Shown here: one piece after another, positions 10,766-21,313 of the stretch
Numbering within the stretch: position 1 is the first letter of the stretch
Layout: each line of letters begins with the position of its first letter
Source: Zygnema cylindricum
Lineage: Eukaryota; Streptophyta; Zygnematophyceae; Zygnematales; Zygnemataceae
Assembly (NCBI GenBank): GCA_037447655.1
Contig: JBBHKE010003531.1
Coordinates: 1 to 64,000, forward strand
Direction: 5' to 3'
DNA: 64,000 nt
Translations under genes and position numbers: made by a program
The notes under the pieces: model-generated
Told to the model about the DNA's origin: nothing
The model's database searches: none
Seen by the model: only the letters and a program-made list of their open reading frames with translations

Positions 10766-11250
10766 GCTTATGCCATAACATCTTGTCATTTATACACGAC
10801 TACAAAACTCTTTTATCTCCACTACTTAAAACAAGTCTGAACATTCTTTGCCTACCCTTTTCAACTATACAATATACATCACCATTGAAGCTAGATGTGA
10901 ATACCCTTTTACTTGTTTTTGTCACAACGTCTTTGTCATCGAAGACCGAGGTAGAAATCATATTTTTACTTAACTGGGGGATATAAAGAGCACATGAGAG
11001 GGTGATTATAAAAGCTTTTTCATCTACTAACACTTTCAGATCTACATATCCTACCACCTGGTATATACTACTCTCCCATCCCCACACTCTATTTCTACTG
11101 AAAGAATCTTCCTTTATTTTGTGAACCATCTTTTGTCGTTACACATGTGCATTGAAGCACGTGAATAAATTATCCACCCTTTTTCTAGTGTCTCCCTCAT
11201 ACCTCCGAATACACACTTTTGCTTCCTTGGTATTTCCATTACGCATATGG
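10766..11250 (-). pseudogene. Outer Copia polyprotein remnant: protease region
   Basis: Minus-strand continuation of the outer Copia element, N-terminal to the part at 989-3797. It covers the protease and the linker to integrase, ending at the Trp-His-Lys-Arg-Leu start of the integrase zinc-binding domain. The usual protease Asp-Ser-Gly is replaced by Tyr-Ser-Arg and there are stops and frame changes, so it is dead. Upstream gag and the 5' LTR were not found. Removing everything from 3798 to 10765 (one target duplication included) makes the two halves of the integrase zinc finger contiguous and in frame, which proves they were one gene. Confidence 0.8.
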
Positions 11251-12111
11251 TGGGCCCTTGTAACCAAGTTATCTCTACCTTGCATCATTTTGCAAATAAA
11301 CTTCTACGATCATTTTATCCACTAAACCATTTCAGTTTGTGGTTTGTTGCCCAGAAGGTTCGTCTCTCAACCCTCCCCCTCCCGATGGTTGGTTGCCCCA
11401 CGTCTTAAGAGGAGGGTATTAAAGCTTTACGTTCCCCCATAGGAGCCATTTTTTTTGTTATCCAAGTTGTCACTATTGAGTTATTGAATAACCTTTAGCA
11501 TTGTTAATTACTTTGTAAGCTGTCTAAATCCCAAATCGTCTTTAATATCACGACCCATTGTTTTGCTCACCGTATTTTGTACCTAGCTTGAAGGTTACCT
11601 CCAACAAATTGTTATTTCTCCGCTCTTCGAGCCTTCGACGACAAACTTCCTAGTGTGTCACATTACCTACATAGACATGGGTTTTCACATGCGGTAAAAT
11701 GAACGTTTGCTCGTCAACAAGTTATTACACCTTTCCAACAAAGGTTTAGGTTTTATTCACATGGCTGGGTTGCACCGACGACATATTTGGGTGCTTGGGC
11801 TTTGCTTGCGCCTGCCATCACCTCTTATTTTATAGATGATAACGTATTCATTTTGGGCCAAGTCGTCCCTAAATTGAAAGAAAAGCTAATTTTGCTTTAT
11901 AGGGTTGTTCACTTAGCTCGCGTGTTACTCTTGTTAGACGCCTGAAACCTGGTTCCACCTTCTCCGTTTCTCGTTCCTAATCATAACTTCCATTTACTAT
12001 TTTTTTCTCCTCTTAAAACATATTTCCTCGGTACACAATTATCGGATTGGAAATCCGACGGTTGGCATTGGAAGATAAATATTCTCACTTTCCGATCGGT
12101 ACTGTAGTCTT
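11251..12111. other. Intergenic repeat debris
   Basis: No gene supported. From about 12003 the sequence (TTAAAACATATTTCCTCGG then a CGGATTGGAAATCCGACGG palindrome) is the left half of the small inverted-repeat family also seen at 29514, 40782, 47662 and 51801. It is cut off by the next repeat at about 12112. Confidence 0.5.
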
Positions 12112-12510
12112 TGGTTGTGGATATCGGGTAAAATGATATCGCGATAAGTTTGATATTCGATATATCGATAAATTGATTATCGATCGGTCAGAGGCCTCGA
12201 TATATCATACCGAGACCAGAATATTATATCGCGATATATAGTTGGTAAATGGTGGGTGTCCGTATAGATTCAATACGGAGTGCCGTACGAAAAATAGTAC
12301 GAAAAATCCCCCCCCCCTGTTGATATTTGGGTATTTTCTAGGTCATTACTAGATAAGAAAAGAGTAGAGGCAGTCCTGCCTCTGACTCCCTTCTCCAAGC
12401 CCCCACACTTGTTGTAGTCACCGAAGGCTGGAAAGGGAGCTAAAGCCATGTCTGCCTAAGCTCTCCGGAGAGACAGGTGTAGATAAATATATATTTACTA
12501 AAAAGAACGA

Positions 12511-12596
12511 TTGACGGACCCAGGAATTGATCCTGGCACCTGCCGTCAGTCAAATGTCACGTAGCCGCCAGGTTTTATCCATTAAGTCTAAGACTA
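12511..12596 (-). other. Antisense tRNA-like module in the 5' LTR of the Gag-only element
   Basis: Minus strand shows CTTAATGGATAAAACC (A-box-like) and GGATCAATTCC (B-box-like) in a five-pair stem. It corresponds to the module in the LTRs of the inner element, at a similar distance from the LTR start. Confidence 0.45.
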
Positions 12597-13288
12597 GTGC
12601 TAGACTGTGTAGGGATTGATAAATATATAAACACATACAATTTGAAATATTCATTTAACGGTGCGAGCTGATTCTTAGTACATAGATACAGTAGTACGGA
12701 TTACGGTACTTCACGAAACTGATACCGCGCATTTGTTTCGACGGCGAAACAAATACCGCGCACATAATTTTGACGGCAATAATTGAATGCTGGATTTAAT
12801 CGACGGCCGCGATGCGAGCCGAGATTCCAAAATGGCCGACTTGGCGTTTTCTAGCGCCGCCACTCCGGATGACACGTGGCAACTTCATACGGGCTTACGG
12901 AATTTCCGGAACGGCAGAAAAAACAAATCCGGGAATGACAAATGTCGCATTATGGTGATTTCGTACATTGTACGTACAGAAAGTACACCGACACCTGTAC
13001 TTTCTTGTACGGTACCGTTTATCATACGTGGCATGACCTGGAGCCACGTGGAGAGATAATATTTGACAGCACGAATTCCGAGAAGTAAAATAACGAGTCC
13101 GGATAAGACACATGCTGGTTTTTGGCCATGTCGTACGATGGCCGTACAATAGGTACACCGGCACCTGTACCTTTATGTACTTTACAGTCTTGTCATTGGT
13201 TCGTACTTTAGTACTAGGGGGCTTAGAGAGGGGTTTTAGGACTTAGAATATTTTTGGTAGGTAGCTGCCTCTCCCAGAGAGCACCTTG

Positions 13289-13294
13289 TATAAA
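13289..13294 (+). promoter_or_regulatory. TATA box of the Gag-only element LTR
   Basis: TATAAA in the context CCTTGTATAAATGGC, repeated at 16464-16469 in the 3' LTR. It lies about 350 bases before the gag start, where a U3/R boundary would be expected. Confidence 0.6.
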
Positions 13295-13639
13295 TGGCAA
13301 ACTTTGACCAGCCATAATTATCAATTCAGTTGACCAATTCCAGTGATTTTTTTTGCTGCGGACTCAGGGGAGTCCAGGCTACACAGGGGTGTAGTCGGTC
13401 AGACTATTTGCCTGCCAGGGTGGCTGCATTTCTAGGGGAAAGTCAAAGTGAATGTGTCCAAAACTCATATTCTAACTTTGCATTCTGTGGTGGAACTGAG
13501 CACACAGAAAGTCTTATTTTACAGGGGTGAAGCTGTAATGGGGTTCTGATTGTCAAGGGGTCAATCATTTGGGTTTATATCAAGTTGGAGTCGGCACTAT
13601 CTAGATTAGCTTCTTTTGATCTGCGAATTCTCTGTGGCA

Positions 13640-15496
13640 ATGGAGCCCATAGAATTTCAGGTTATGGGCCCACCATCTAGGGTGCCTATGTTCGATGGAA
13701 CAGACTTCACTTATTGGGAGTTTACGATGGAGGGATTGCTTTTCGAGAAGCACTTATGGGGAATTGTTTCGGGACAAGTGAGGTGTCCGCCACCGGACTT
13801 TGGAGGATCTCACTATGGAGAATCATCTGGGGCTGCCCAGAAAACTAACCAGAATTCAGATGCAAGGGAAGGTGAAGGGAAAAACCTTGTCGTGGATGGG
13901 GAAATAGGGGAGAAGGAAAAAGGGACACGTATGGTGAGGGGAGCTATGCTCTCAACTATGGTACCACTTGTAGGGATTAAAACTGAAGAAAATGACAGAA
14001 AAATATGGGAATATAAAAACACTATAGCAAAACATCTCATACTTAGATATGTGTCTAAGTCCATAGCTATCACTCTTTTAAGTCTAACTAAGTCTTCGGA
14101 AATCTGGGAAGCACTAATTCAGATTTATAAGAGTGAGACTATACAGAGGCAACAATTAGTGAAACAAGAAATAGAGGCCTATGTTTATAAAGGCGGCAAT
14201 ATGATAGAGTTTTGCAATGATATTGCTGCGTTATATGTTGAGCTTGCTAGTGCGGGATATGTAGAATCTGAGGAGAGAAAGATTAATACACTAATAATGA
14301 AACTCCCGGATGAGTACGAAGACATCATTTACCGTATGCAGGAAATGGATGGCTCCTCTTGGACTTGGAGCGTTACCATGGGGATAATACTTGTGAGGGA
14401 AAGCACTTTGGAGCTTCGTAGGGGAAGTGAAAGGGTGACTGCATTTACAGCTGGTGGTGACTGGCGGAAGCGTGATGTGAGGAACGGCGATGACGAGCGG
14501 AAGCGTGATGAGAGGAAGAAAGACAAAGGTAAACCTTATCGGAACTTTGGTGGAAAGCGAGGGAGAAGAAAAGAAAGACGAGCTTTGAAAAAAGGGGTTT
14601 GCTTTGCTTGTAGGAAACCGGGTCACTATATGGAGGAGTGTCCTTGTTTGGAAGAACTTAGAAGTTGGTATGTGAATGAGGAGGAAGAGGAGAAAGAGGA
14701 GAAAGAGGATGAAGAAATCTTGGAGCTTCTTCATATTGGTAGAATGGAGAAGAGAGAAAAGTACACAGAAATTCCACGAAGGCAACAGTGTGCTTTTGGA
14801 GGTATAAGGGAAGTAAAGAGAGGGGAGGTACTTGAGGATGTCGAGGAGTGTAGAAATTATGACTTACAAATGAGTAAGTCGGATCTAGGATCAATTAATG
14901 AAAAAGGGAAAAATAAAAATAATGAGGATAATTTTATAGATATTTTGGAAAAAGAGAATTGGTTGGAAAGGGAGACTTCTACGGATTCCGAGGAAAGGGG
15001 AGAAGTGAAACTTGAAAGGGTTTTAAAGGATAGGGGAGAAGAGGAATATTTAATGAAAGGTTTAGGGGAGGAGAAATATTTTTTGGGAATATATTTAGAA
15101 AGTGAGAGTGGGAAGAAATCCATGGGAGAGAGTGAGGAAAGTTTAATTTTTGGGGGTAATGGGTTTGACATCACTAAAGGGAGTGATGGCATTTATGAAG
15201 GTGTGCTTGTAAAAGGGTTAGCATCAGGATGTATGTTGCAGATTGGAGATGGGGCTGGTTGTTTGAATTGCAAGAGGGAAAGTGGATTTAGTGTGGATGG
15301 AAAAGAGATGAGGTGGATAAAATCTTTGCTCGGATTTATGATAAGTGGGATGCGAAATGTAATGTGTGATGCAATTATTATTTCATTTCATCTAATGCAT
15401 TGTTTTAAATACGAGAGCATTTTTCTAAAGTTTTATAAAAGGAAAAAGAAAAGAAAAAGAAAAAGGGGAGGGAGTGTTTTGTTTATTTTGTTTTAA
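13640..15496 (+). CDS. Copia Gag protein with in-frame eroded Pol tail, 618 aa
   Basis: One frame without stops. Residues 1 to about 300 align with the Gag of the intact element, and a CCHC knuckle starts at Cys321. After an acidic/basic stretch and the Arg-Arg-Gln-Gln-Cys-Ala-Phe-Gly-Gly block that precedes protease, nearly all of Pol is missing. What remains in frame is a short RT scrap (about 472-485) and an RNase H scrap (from about 510, ending in His-Cys-Phe-Lys), followed by a Lys/Arg-rich tail. YVDD, the protease Asp-Ser-Gly, the integrase DDE and the RNase H MEAEYM block are all absent. It should supply a nucleic-acid-binding Gag and depend on another element for enzymes. ATG 13640 is preferred over the upstream in-frame ATG at 13616 because it aligns with the start of the intact copy. 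Confidence 0.8.
   Translation: MEPIEFQVMGPPSRVPMFDGTDFTYWEFTMEGLLFEKHLWGIVSGQVRCPPPDFGGSHYGESSGAAQKTNQNSDAREGEGKNLVVDGEIGEKEKGTRMVRGAMLSTMVPLVGIKTEENDRKIWEYKNTIAKHLILRYVSKSIAITLLSLTKSSEIWEALIQIYKSETIQRQQLVKQEIEAYVYKGGNMIEFCNDIAALYVELASAGYVESEERKINTLIMKLPDEYEDIIYRMQEMDGSSWTWSVTMGIILVRESTLELRRGSERVTAFTAGGDWRKRDVRNGDDERKRDERKKDKGKPYRNFGGKRGRRKERRALKKGVCFACRKPGHYMEECPCLEELRSWYVNEEEEEKEEKEDEEILELLHIGRMEKREKYTEIPRRQQCAFGGIREVKRGEVLEDVEECRNYDLQMSKSDLGSINEKGKNKNNEDNFIDILEKENWLERETSTDSEERGEVKLERVLKDRGEEEYLMKGLGEEKYFLGIYLESESGKKSMGESEESLIFGGNGFDITKGSDGIYEGVLVKGLASGCMLQIGDGAGCLNCKRESGFSVDGKEMRWIKSLLGFMISGMRNVMCDAIIISFHLMHCFKYESIFLKFYKRKKKRKRKRGGSVLFILF
13660..13675 (+). other. Primer-binding site of the Gag-only element (anticodon half of initiator tRNA-Met)
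   Basis: GGTTATGGGCCCACCA directly follows the LTR end. It is a perfect 16-base complement of the anticodon arm of plant initiator tRNA-Met as I remember that tRNA. It also encodes part of Gag (Val-Met-Gly-Pro-Pro). Confidence 0.82.
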
Positions 15497-15523
15497 GAGT
15501 TGAAAGGAAGTAGACTAGAAAAT

Positions 15524-15531
15524 AAGGGGAG
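15524..15531 (+). other. Polypurine tract of the Gag-only element
   Basis: AAGGGGAG directly before the 3' LTR start TGTTG. Confidence 0.7.
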
Positions 15532-16838
15532 TGTTGATATTTGGGTATTTTCTAGGTCTTTATTAGATAGAAAAGAGTAGAAGCAGTCTGCCTCTGACTC
15601 CCTTCTCCAAGCCCCCACACTTGTTGTAGTCACTGAAGGCTGGAAAGGGAGCTAGAGCCATGGCTGCCTAAGCTCTCTGGAGAGACAGGTATAGATAAAT
15701 GTAGATTTACTAAAAAGGTATTTGACGGACCCAGGAATTGATCCTGGAACCTACCGTCCGTCAAGCAACCCGTAGCCGTTAGCCTTATCCATTTAGTCTA
15801 GGACTAGTGCTAATACGTATAGGGTTTGATAGATATATAAATAGTAACATGTAGGGTTTTTCATTTAACTGGATTACGGTATATAGGACATAGAAACAAA
15901 TGTACTTTTAGTACCGGACGAAACAAATAGTACGGACTTTTGTTTCGACGGTTCGTGTTAAATGACGATATGAATCGGACGGCCGTGGTTAGCGCCGACA
16001 TCGCGGAAAGGACAGTTTGGCGGTTTGCAGACGCCGCCACTCCGGATGACACGTGGCAACGTCATACGGGTTTTCAGAATCTTCGGAACGGAAGGCAACA
16101 AATCCGGAAGTGACAAATGTCGCATTATGGCGACGTCGTACAATGTACGTACAGAAAGTACTCCGGCACTTGTACTTTCCTGTACGGTACTGTTTTTCAG
16201 ACGTGGCATGACCTGGAGCCACGTGAAGAGATAATATTTGATAGCACGAATTCCGGGAATGAAAAGAATGTGTCCGGATAAGACACGTGTTGGTTTTTGG
16301 CCATGTCGTACGCTGGCCGTACAAAAGGTACACCGACACCTGTACCTTTATGTACTTTACAGTCTTGTCATTGGTTCGTACTTTAGTACTAGGGGGCTTA
16401 GAGAGGGGTTTTAGGACTTAGAATATTTTTGGTAGGTAGCTGCCTCTCCCAGAGAGCACCTTGTATAAATGGCAAACTTTGACCAGCCATAATTATCAAT
16501 TCAGTTGACCAATTCCAGTGATTTTTTTTGCTGCGGACTCAGGGGAGTCCAGGCTACACAGGGGTGTAGTCGGTCAGACTACTTGCCTGCCAGGGTGGCT
16601 GCATTTCTAGGGGAAAGTCAAAGTGGGTGAATGTGTCCAAAACTCATATTCTAACTTTGCATTCTGTGGTGGAACTGAGCACACAGAAAGTCTTATTTTA
16701 CAGGGGTGAAGCTGTAATGGGGTTCTGATTGTCAAGGGGTCAATCATTTGGGTTTATATCAAGTTGGAGTCGGCACTATCTAGATTAGCTTCTTTTGATC
16801 TGCGAATTCTCTGTGGCAATGGAGCCCATAGAATTTCA
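15532..16838 (+). repeat. 3' LTR of the Gag-only element
   Basis: About 1307 bp, preceded by AAGGGGAG and ending GAATTTCA. TATAAA is at 16464-16469. Its terminal ATG (same position as the gag start) would read only a few codons into flanking DNA before TGA. Confidence 0.88.
15722..15806 (-). other. Antisense tRNA-like module in the 3' LTR of the Gag-only element
   Basis: Best preserved of the four copies: minus strand carries AAATGGATAAGGC (A box) and a CCAGG-ATCAATT-CCTGG T-arm-like hairpin (B box). No convincing acceptor stem or anticodon arm. Confidence 0.5.
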
Positions 16839-17045
16839 CTCCCACTGAGCCCGCGCCTCGGGGGAGGGGCGGTTTTTGGGAATCGTTTTGGACTTAGCGT
16901 CACTTCGATATATTGCGATTGAAATACATAATGATATCGGCATATCGCATTAATATCGCGATATTAAGCTCTTCGATATATTGATTATCGGGTACCCACT
17001 TTTCGGTAATATCGAATATCGACAAGGGGCCCTCGATACCCAACA

Positions 17046-17249
17046 CTACACCGTGAATCGTTATTAGCCTTATGTACGCTATATCGACACCCCAAAATTT
17101 TGACGTTGATACCTTAAATATAATAAACTACACTATTTAAGTACGTGGACCATAATCTGCCACGTCTCCTGGCACTAAATTAGAATGAATGACACTAATT
17201 TGTTCTTTACACTAATAATTTCTATATGCTAATAACGATTAAGGTGTAG
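17046..17249. mobile_element. MITE-like element, family A
   Basis: Inverted termini CTACACCGTGAATCG and CGATTAAGGTGTAG, about 204 bp, non-coding. Same family and orientation as 40106-40310. It abuts the end of the family B element, sharing CTAC. Confidence 0.7.
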
Positions 17250-17760
17250 TACACCGCGAATCGTAATTAGAATAAAGAAATAATTAGTGTAAAAAAACGA
17301 AAAAAAAGTTTAGAGTTTTTAACTCTTTTTTGGGTAATCTACCCTTTTCAAAAAAAAAACTACTCTAATTTATCAATAACTATAATTTGGGGGTAAATTT
17401 GGGCGCTGAATATATCTTTTGTAAATAAGGTACTCGTACAGAATCTGACAAAACGTACATTTTTACGTCATTATGACGTTTGCACTACGCGGTTTGTTAA
17501 AACGCAGTTAAGTGATAACGGCCTGTATTAAATCATTATTTGTAATTTTTTAACTTAACAAAGTACAATATTGCACGGTCAGACACCGACCGTACGCCAC
17601 ACTATTTAAAACGACACTGTATTAGAGGTTAAAAACGCTAATTAAACCTTACCTTAAATAGCATAATGAAAAAATTAGAATCATTTACTCTATTTGATGT
17701 GATAGAGTCGAAATTTCGAGCGACCGAATTAGAGTAATTTACTCTAATTACGATTCGTGG
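17250..17760. mobile_element. MITE-like element, family C (right end frayed)
   Basis: Begins ACACCGCGAATCGTAATTAG and ends CTCTAATTACGATTCG; internal runs of short TTAGAGTAA-type inverted repeats. Same family as 38796-39255 and 54811-55345. Confidence 0.6.
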
Positions 17761-18690
17761 AGAAGTCTCCAATAAAAGAACATGACATGTGCGTTCGAAG
17801 AAAAGATGTTTTAAGTGGCGAAAATAACATATACACTAATAGCGATACAGGGCGTAGCGCTTAGGTGACTCGATCAGTACACGTTGCTGCCGTACGTGAC
17901 CCCCCTTTGAGAACGTGGCATTTGACCGCGGATCCGACCAACTTCAGCAACGTAGAGTACCAAATAGTCGGTGGATACCAAAAGGCGGAGGATCTAATGG
18001 AGAAAGCATGCAAGTGCTGTCGAACGTTTAACGGATAAATAGTTATGCGATACAGTTCCGCCTTTGTTTGAGATTATCCTTCAACCGTCCGATTAAACAT
18101 TCCGACGGTTCCATTACCATGGGTTCACCATCTTGAATGGTGATGAATGACTTACTTAAACACATGCATTAATGAGCAGCGCAAATCACGGCTTCTTTTT
18201 TAACCGTTCGTTTCAATTTCTATGCACGGAGATATGCATGGCATGAAGGCGGCGCTATCCACCTGGCCTCTGGGCATGAATAAAGTGTCCATGTAGGTTC
18301 AGAGCCCTCGTTGTTACAAGAATCAAAGCAACCCTAAATGACCTCCATGGAAGGAAATGAAAAGAGAGGAAGCATAATAAAAAGGTCAGAGCAAGACAAT
18401 GGAGGATGCTGTAAAAAGTGAGGAGATTATTGAGATAATTAAGTTTGAAGTGGATCGATAGTGAGGAGACAGAAAAGACTCGACTGAGTAGAGAGATGAA
18501 AGCAGAGGTTGGTAGAGAGAACTTGAAAAGTCACCAAAACCAAAAGTGTGCATAACAGAGGGAAGATTACAACGTCCTCAAAGATGTAAAAGAAGAAATA
18601 GAAAGTTCATGCAACCATCGCTCCAAAATTGTCGAAGGCATTAATAGAAAAAGAAAAAACCCAAACCTAAGGCAAGCAAGAAACGGGATC
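17761..18690. other. Region upstream of the HMG-box gene
   Basis: Starts with the right half of a family D inverted-repeat element (about 17775-17855, AAAAGATGTTTTAAGTGGCG then CACTAATAGCGAT). The rest has no open frame or recognisable gene and presumably holds promoter and 5' UTR of the gene starting at 18691. A distinct TATA box could not be chosen with confidence. Confidence 0.4.
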
Positions 18691-21313
18691 ATGGCAGATG
18701 GAGGAGCTGTTCCTGTAACCATTCGACATGAAGAGCTCTCGGATTTACCAGAGCCTTGGCCAACTCATAATAACAATGGTCAGGTAACCTCAGAGCCGAT
18801 AGAAACTCTCCGTTCTCCGACAGCTCTTAACAGTTCGGCTGAAAGTCTCGACCAATCAGAGCCTCCTGCTGCTGAGCCTACTGACTCAGCAATAGTGGTT
18901 CCAAAAGGAGGTCAACCACAGACTTGTCCTCTCTGCAAAAAGCTTCTTCTTGGAGGTGGTAAAGTTGTAAGAAAGCATTTAAGGAGAGTTCATAGGGCTA
19001 ACGTTGTGTCAGCAAGACCTGGTCCTCCAAAGCCAAGAAGAAATTCTTCAGGAGGGGTTCGTAAAAGGCAAGGAGCTTCTGTTATGTCCAACAGTAGTAC
19101 TGCAGTTTCTCACAAGTCAGTGAGGGAGAGTTTGTCAGAACTGTTGAAGGAGCAAAGTGGAGAAGATTTGAATGGCAGTACTGTTTTGCCTGAAGAGTGG
19201 ATTGGACACACTGTGCGAGGAGTGATCCACTCGAAATTCAGTCATGGCTATTTTGTAACCATTACAGTGGGCTCTGAGAAGCTCTCCGGGATTTTATATC
19301 ATCCTCCGGAAGCCGGTACTCAAGGGACTAGTGCATTGAGGTTATTAAAAGAGGGACTAGGAGCAGATAGGGATAGTGGAGAGAAGGAGAACAAAAGAAT
19401 GAAGACAACTCATGGAACGCCAGCTCTTAATGGTGGAGAGAGGAGTGGCTATGATCCAAAAGCTGCTGACGTGGCAGGGAGTAATGAAAAAAGGAGGGTA
19501 GATACGGATGGAGGAAGGGAAGGAGGAGGAGGGAAAGGGGAAAATGGGTTGCACATGGGAGTGATGGAGCGAGAGAGAGAGGGAGAGAGAGATGAAGACG
19601 ATGAAGAGTTTGACGACGATGACATGAACATGATCGATGAAGACGACGATGTTGAGGACGAAGCACTGCATCATATGGATCCTTTGTCAGCAGAATTGGA
19701 GGCAGCAAGAAGGGTAAGCTGACTGTTGTGTATGGTTTTTTATGAAGGGGTTGTAAATACACCTGCAATTAGGGTATTATAAAATTCTGCTTGTTTTGCT
19801 CGGCGACAGTGAAGCCGCTTGTATTGATAGGGTCTTACTCTATCGACGTTTTACAGTCGTTTTGAGGGTAAATCGTACAATGCGTATACTTTTTTGAGTT
19901 ATCGAATGCATGGTTACTCATAAAACTGTACAGTACGCTCTCAACATGAGGGTAAATTTTTCTCGTGTAATACACTGTGAGTGAGCAACGGGTTAGGCAT
20001 TTATTTTGATTCTAGTTCTATGACAAGCATTGTTGTTGCATTTTCGTTGTCAGATCACTATGTGCGATTATGGTTGCGGCTACTTTCTGTAGGCCGACTA
20101 TTGGCTGGAGTTTCTTATTTTGCCTGTTCCTATGTTGTGTATTTATTTAGGGTTGGAAAACTGTCTGTGCTATTTTCAGAGGATGTAACTGCCACTTTAA
20201 TTGAATGCATGCTTTTGAATTGTTTTTGAACTCTGTTTTTTGTTTTAGTTGGTCTTTTTTGTTTTATTTTTGTTTCCTTGTGCAATAGATGGCTGTTTGG
20301 GCATCCCTTTTTCAGATGGAAGGAATTTTTATGACTCTTATAGAAGAGTACTAAGAATGAGGAAAAAAAAATGCTTAAATGAGAGGGATTGCTGTCCTTT
20401 TTTCTGCGGTCCCCTTCCTTTCCTTTTTTTGCCCTTGTCATTTGGCCCTGATTCATCCGGATCCCTCGCCGTCATTCCAGTTGAAATCCATTGACCAAGA
20501 AGGAAAACCTCTTTTTGTTTTGTTGAATTTTTCGTTAAATGTTTTGTTCCCCTTTCGCTATGTCTATTTTTGTTGAGCTAGATGGGAGATTGGAGGGATG
20601 CAGAGACAACCATTAGTTTTCATGGCACCCCCGCCGAAACCAAAAAGGACTTCATTCAATTTTTACTACACTGAATGGAGGACATTGTTAAAGTCGAGGT
20701 ATCCTGATTCGCCAGAGGCTGACATCAGCAAAATGATTGGTGAACAGTGGAGAAAGCTGACTCCAGAGGAGAAGCAGGTAAGCAAGTACTGGATCAGGGC
20801 CGATGATAGTTTAGCTGTGCTTTTTGGCATATTGGGACCGGCAATTCGATGATATATTGTTCGTTTTTTTGAATTTGATCCCACGGAACTGGCCCGAGAG
20901 ATGTAGACATGAATTTTTATGGTTAATTGGGTAAAATAGAGGTGGATCTACTCCTTATTATTTCTTCCTGTGCCTTTCGGTAAAGGATGTGGATGTAGAT
21001 AGAATCTCCGTTTGAGGAGTTTTGTGGATCATTGCAAATAAAAACAGAAGTCCATGCAGGCTGTGCTGTTCCTAAATAAATGGCACATCTGGAAGACTAC
21101 CTGACTGTATTCTTTTCCTGATTGACGTATTTTAACTGTGTTTTCCTTCTTTTTTTTCTTTCATTCTTTCTTTCATTCATTCATTCATTTTTTTCTTTTG
21201 TTTCTTTTTTGTTTCTACAGCCGTATGTGGAGTTATGGAGGCAAGACAGAGATCGATGGCAGGCGGAGCAACTTGCTTACAATGCCTATAGGCTCCACCT
21301 TGCATTTTCTTAG
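18691..21313 (+). CDS. C2H2 zinc finger / HMG-box chromatin protein, 429 aa, three exons
   Basis: Probable DNA-binding nuclear protein. Exons 18691-19713, 20604-20777 and 21221-21313 join in phase 0 at AGG|GTAAGC, CAG|GTAAGC and standard acceptors. The protein has a single C2H2-like finger (Cys79, Cys82, His96, His101), a conserved block at about 175-206 (GVIHSKFSHGYFVTITVGSE), an acidic low-complexity stretch at about 295-335 encoded by a GA repeat, then an HMG box at about 353-425 with Pro-Lys-Pro-Lys-Arg start, Phe-Asn-Phe-Tyr, Trp and Pro-Tyr landmarks. The middle block resembles the segment that sits between ARID and HMG in plant ARID-HMG proteins (HMGB9/10/15 type), but I see no ARID domain. 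The N-terminal finger is unusual for that family. ATG chosen as the first of a long open exon after stops. Confidence 0.85.

Larger units (their letters stand above)
12318..13659 (+). repeat. 5' LTR of the Gag-only element
   Basis: About 1342 bp, TGTTGATATT to GAATTTCA. Roughly the first 840 bases differ clearly from the 3' LTR, while the last part (about 13160 onward) is nearly identical to it. A TATAAA box lies at 13289-13294, and the gag ATG at 13640 is 20 bases from the end. Confidence 0.88.
12318..16838 (+). mobile_element. Non-autonomous Gag-only Copia-type LTR element
   Basis: 5' LTR 12318-13659, primer-binding site 13660-13675, one open frame 13640-15496, polypurine tract 15524-15531, 3' LTR 15532-16838. 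Termini are TGTTGATATT...GAATTTCA. Flanking 5-mers are CCCCC and CTCCC, an imperfect match inside a C-run, so the target duplication is mutated or the element is recombinant. The internal region is about 1.9 kb against about 4.35 kb in the intact relative. Protease and integrase are gone and RT/RNase H survive only as scraps. Confidence 0.9.
12112..17046. mobile_element. ATATCG-rich inverted-repeat element (family B), split by the Gag-only Copia element
   Basis: Left part 12112-12317 and right part 16839-17046 are rich in ATATCG palindromes. The right end CGATACCCAACACTAC matches the intact copy at 40307-40646. The left end (TTGTGGATATCGGG) is a diverged version of GTAGTGTTGGGTATCG. The Copia element at 12318-16838 inserted within it. 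No coding capacity. Confidence 0.65.

Noticed and set aside
19357-19768. Minus-strand frames over the acidic part of the HMG-box gene
   Set aside because: Shadows of the GA-rich coding exon.
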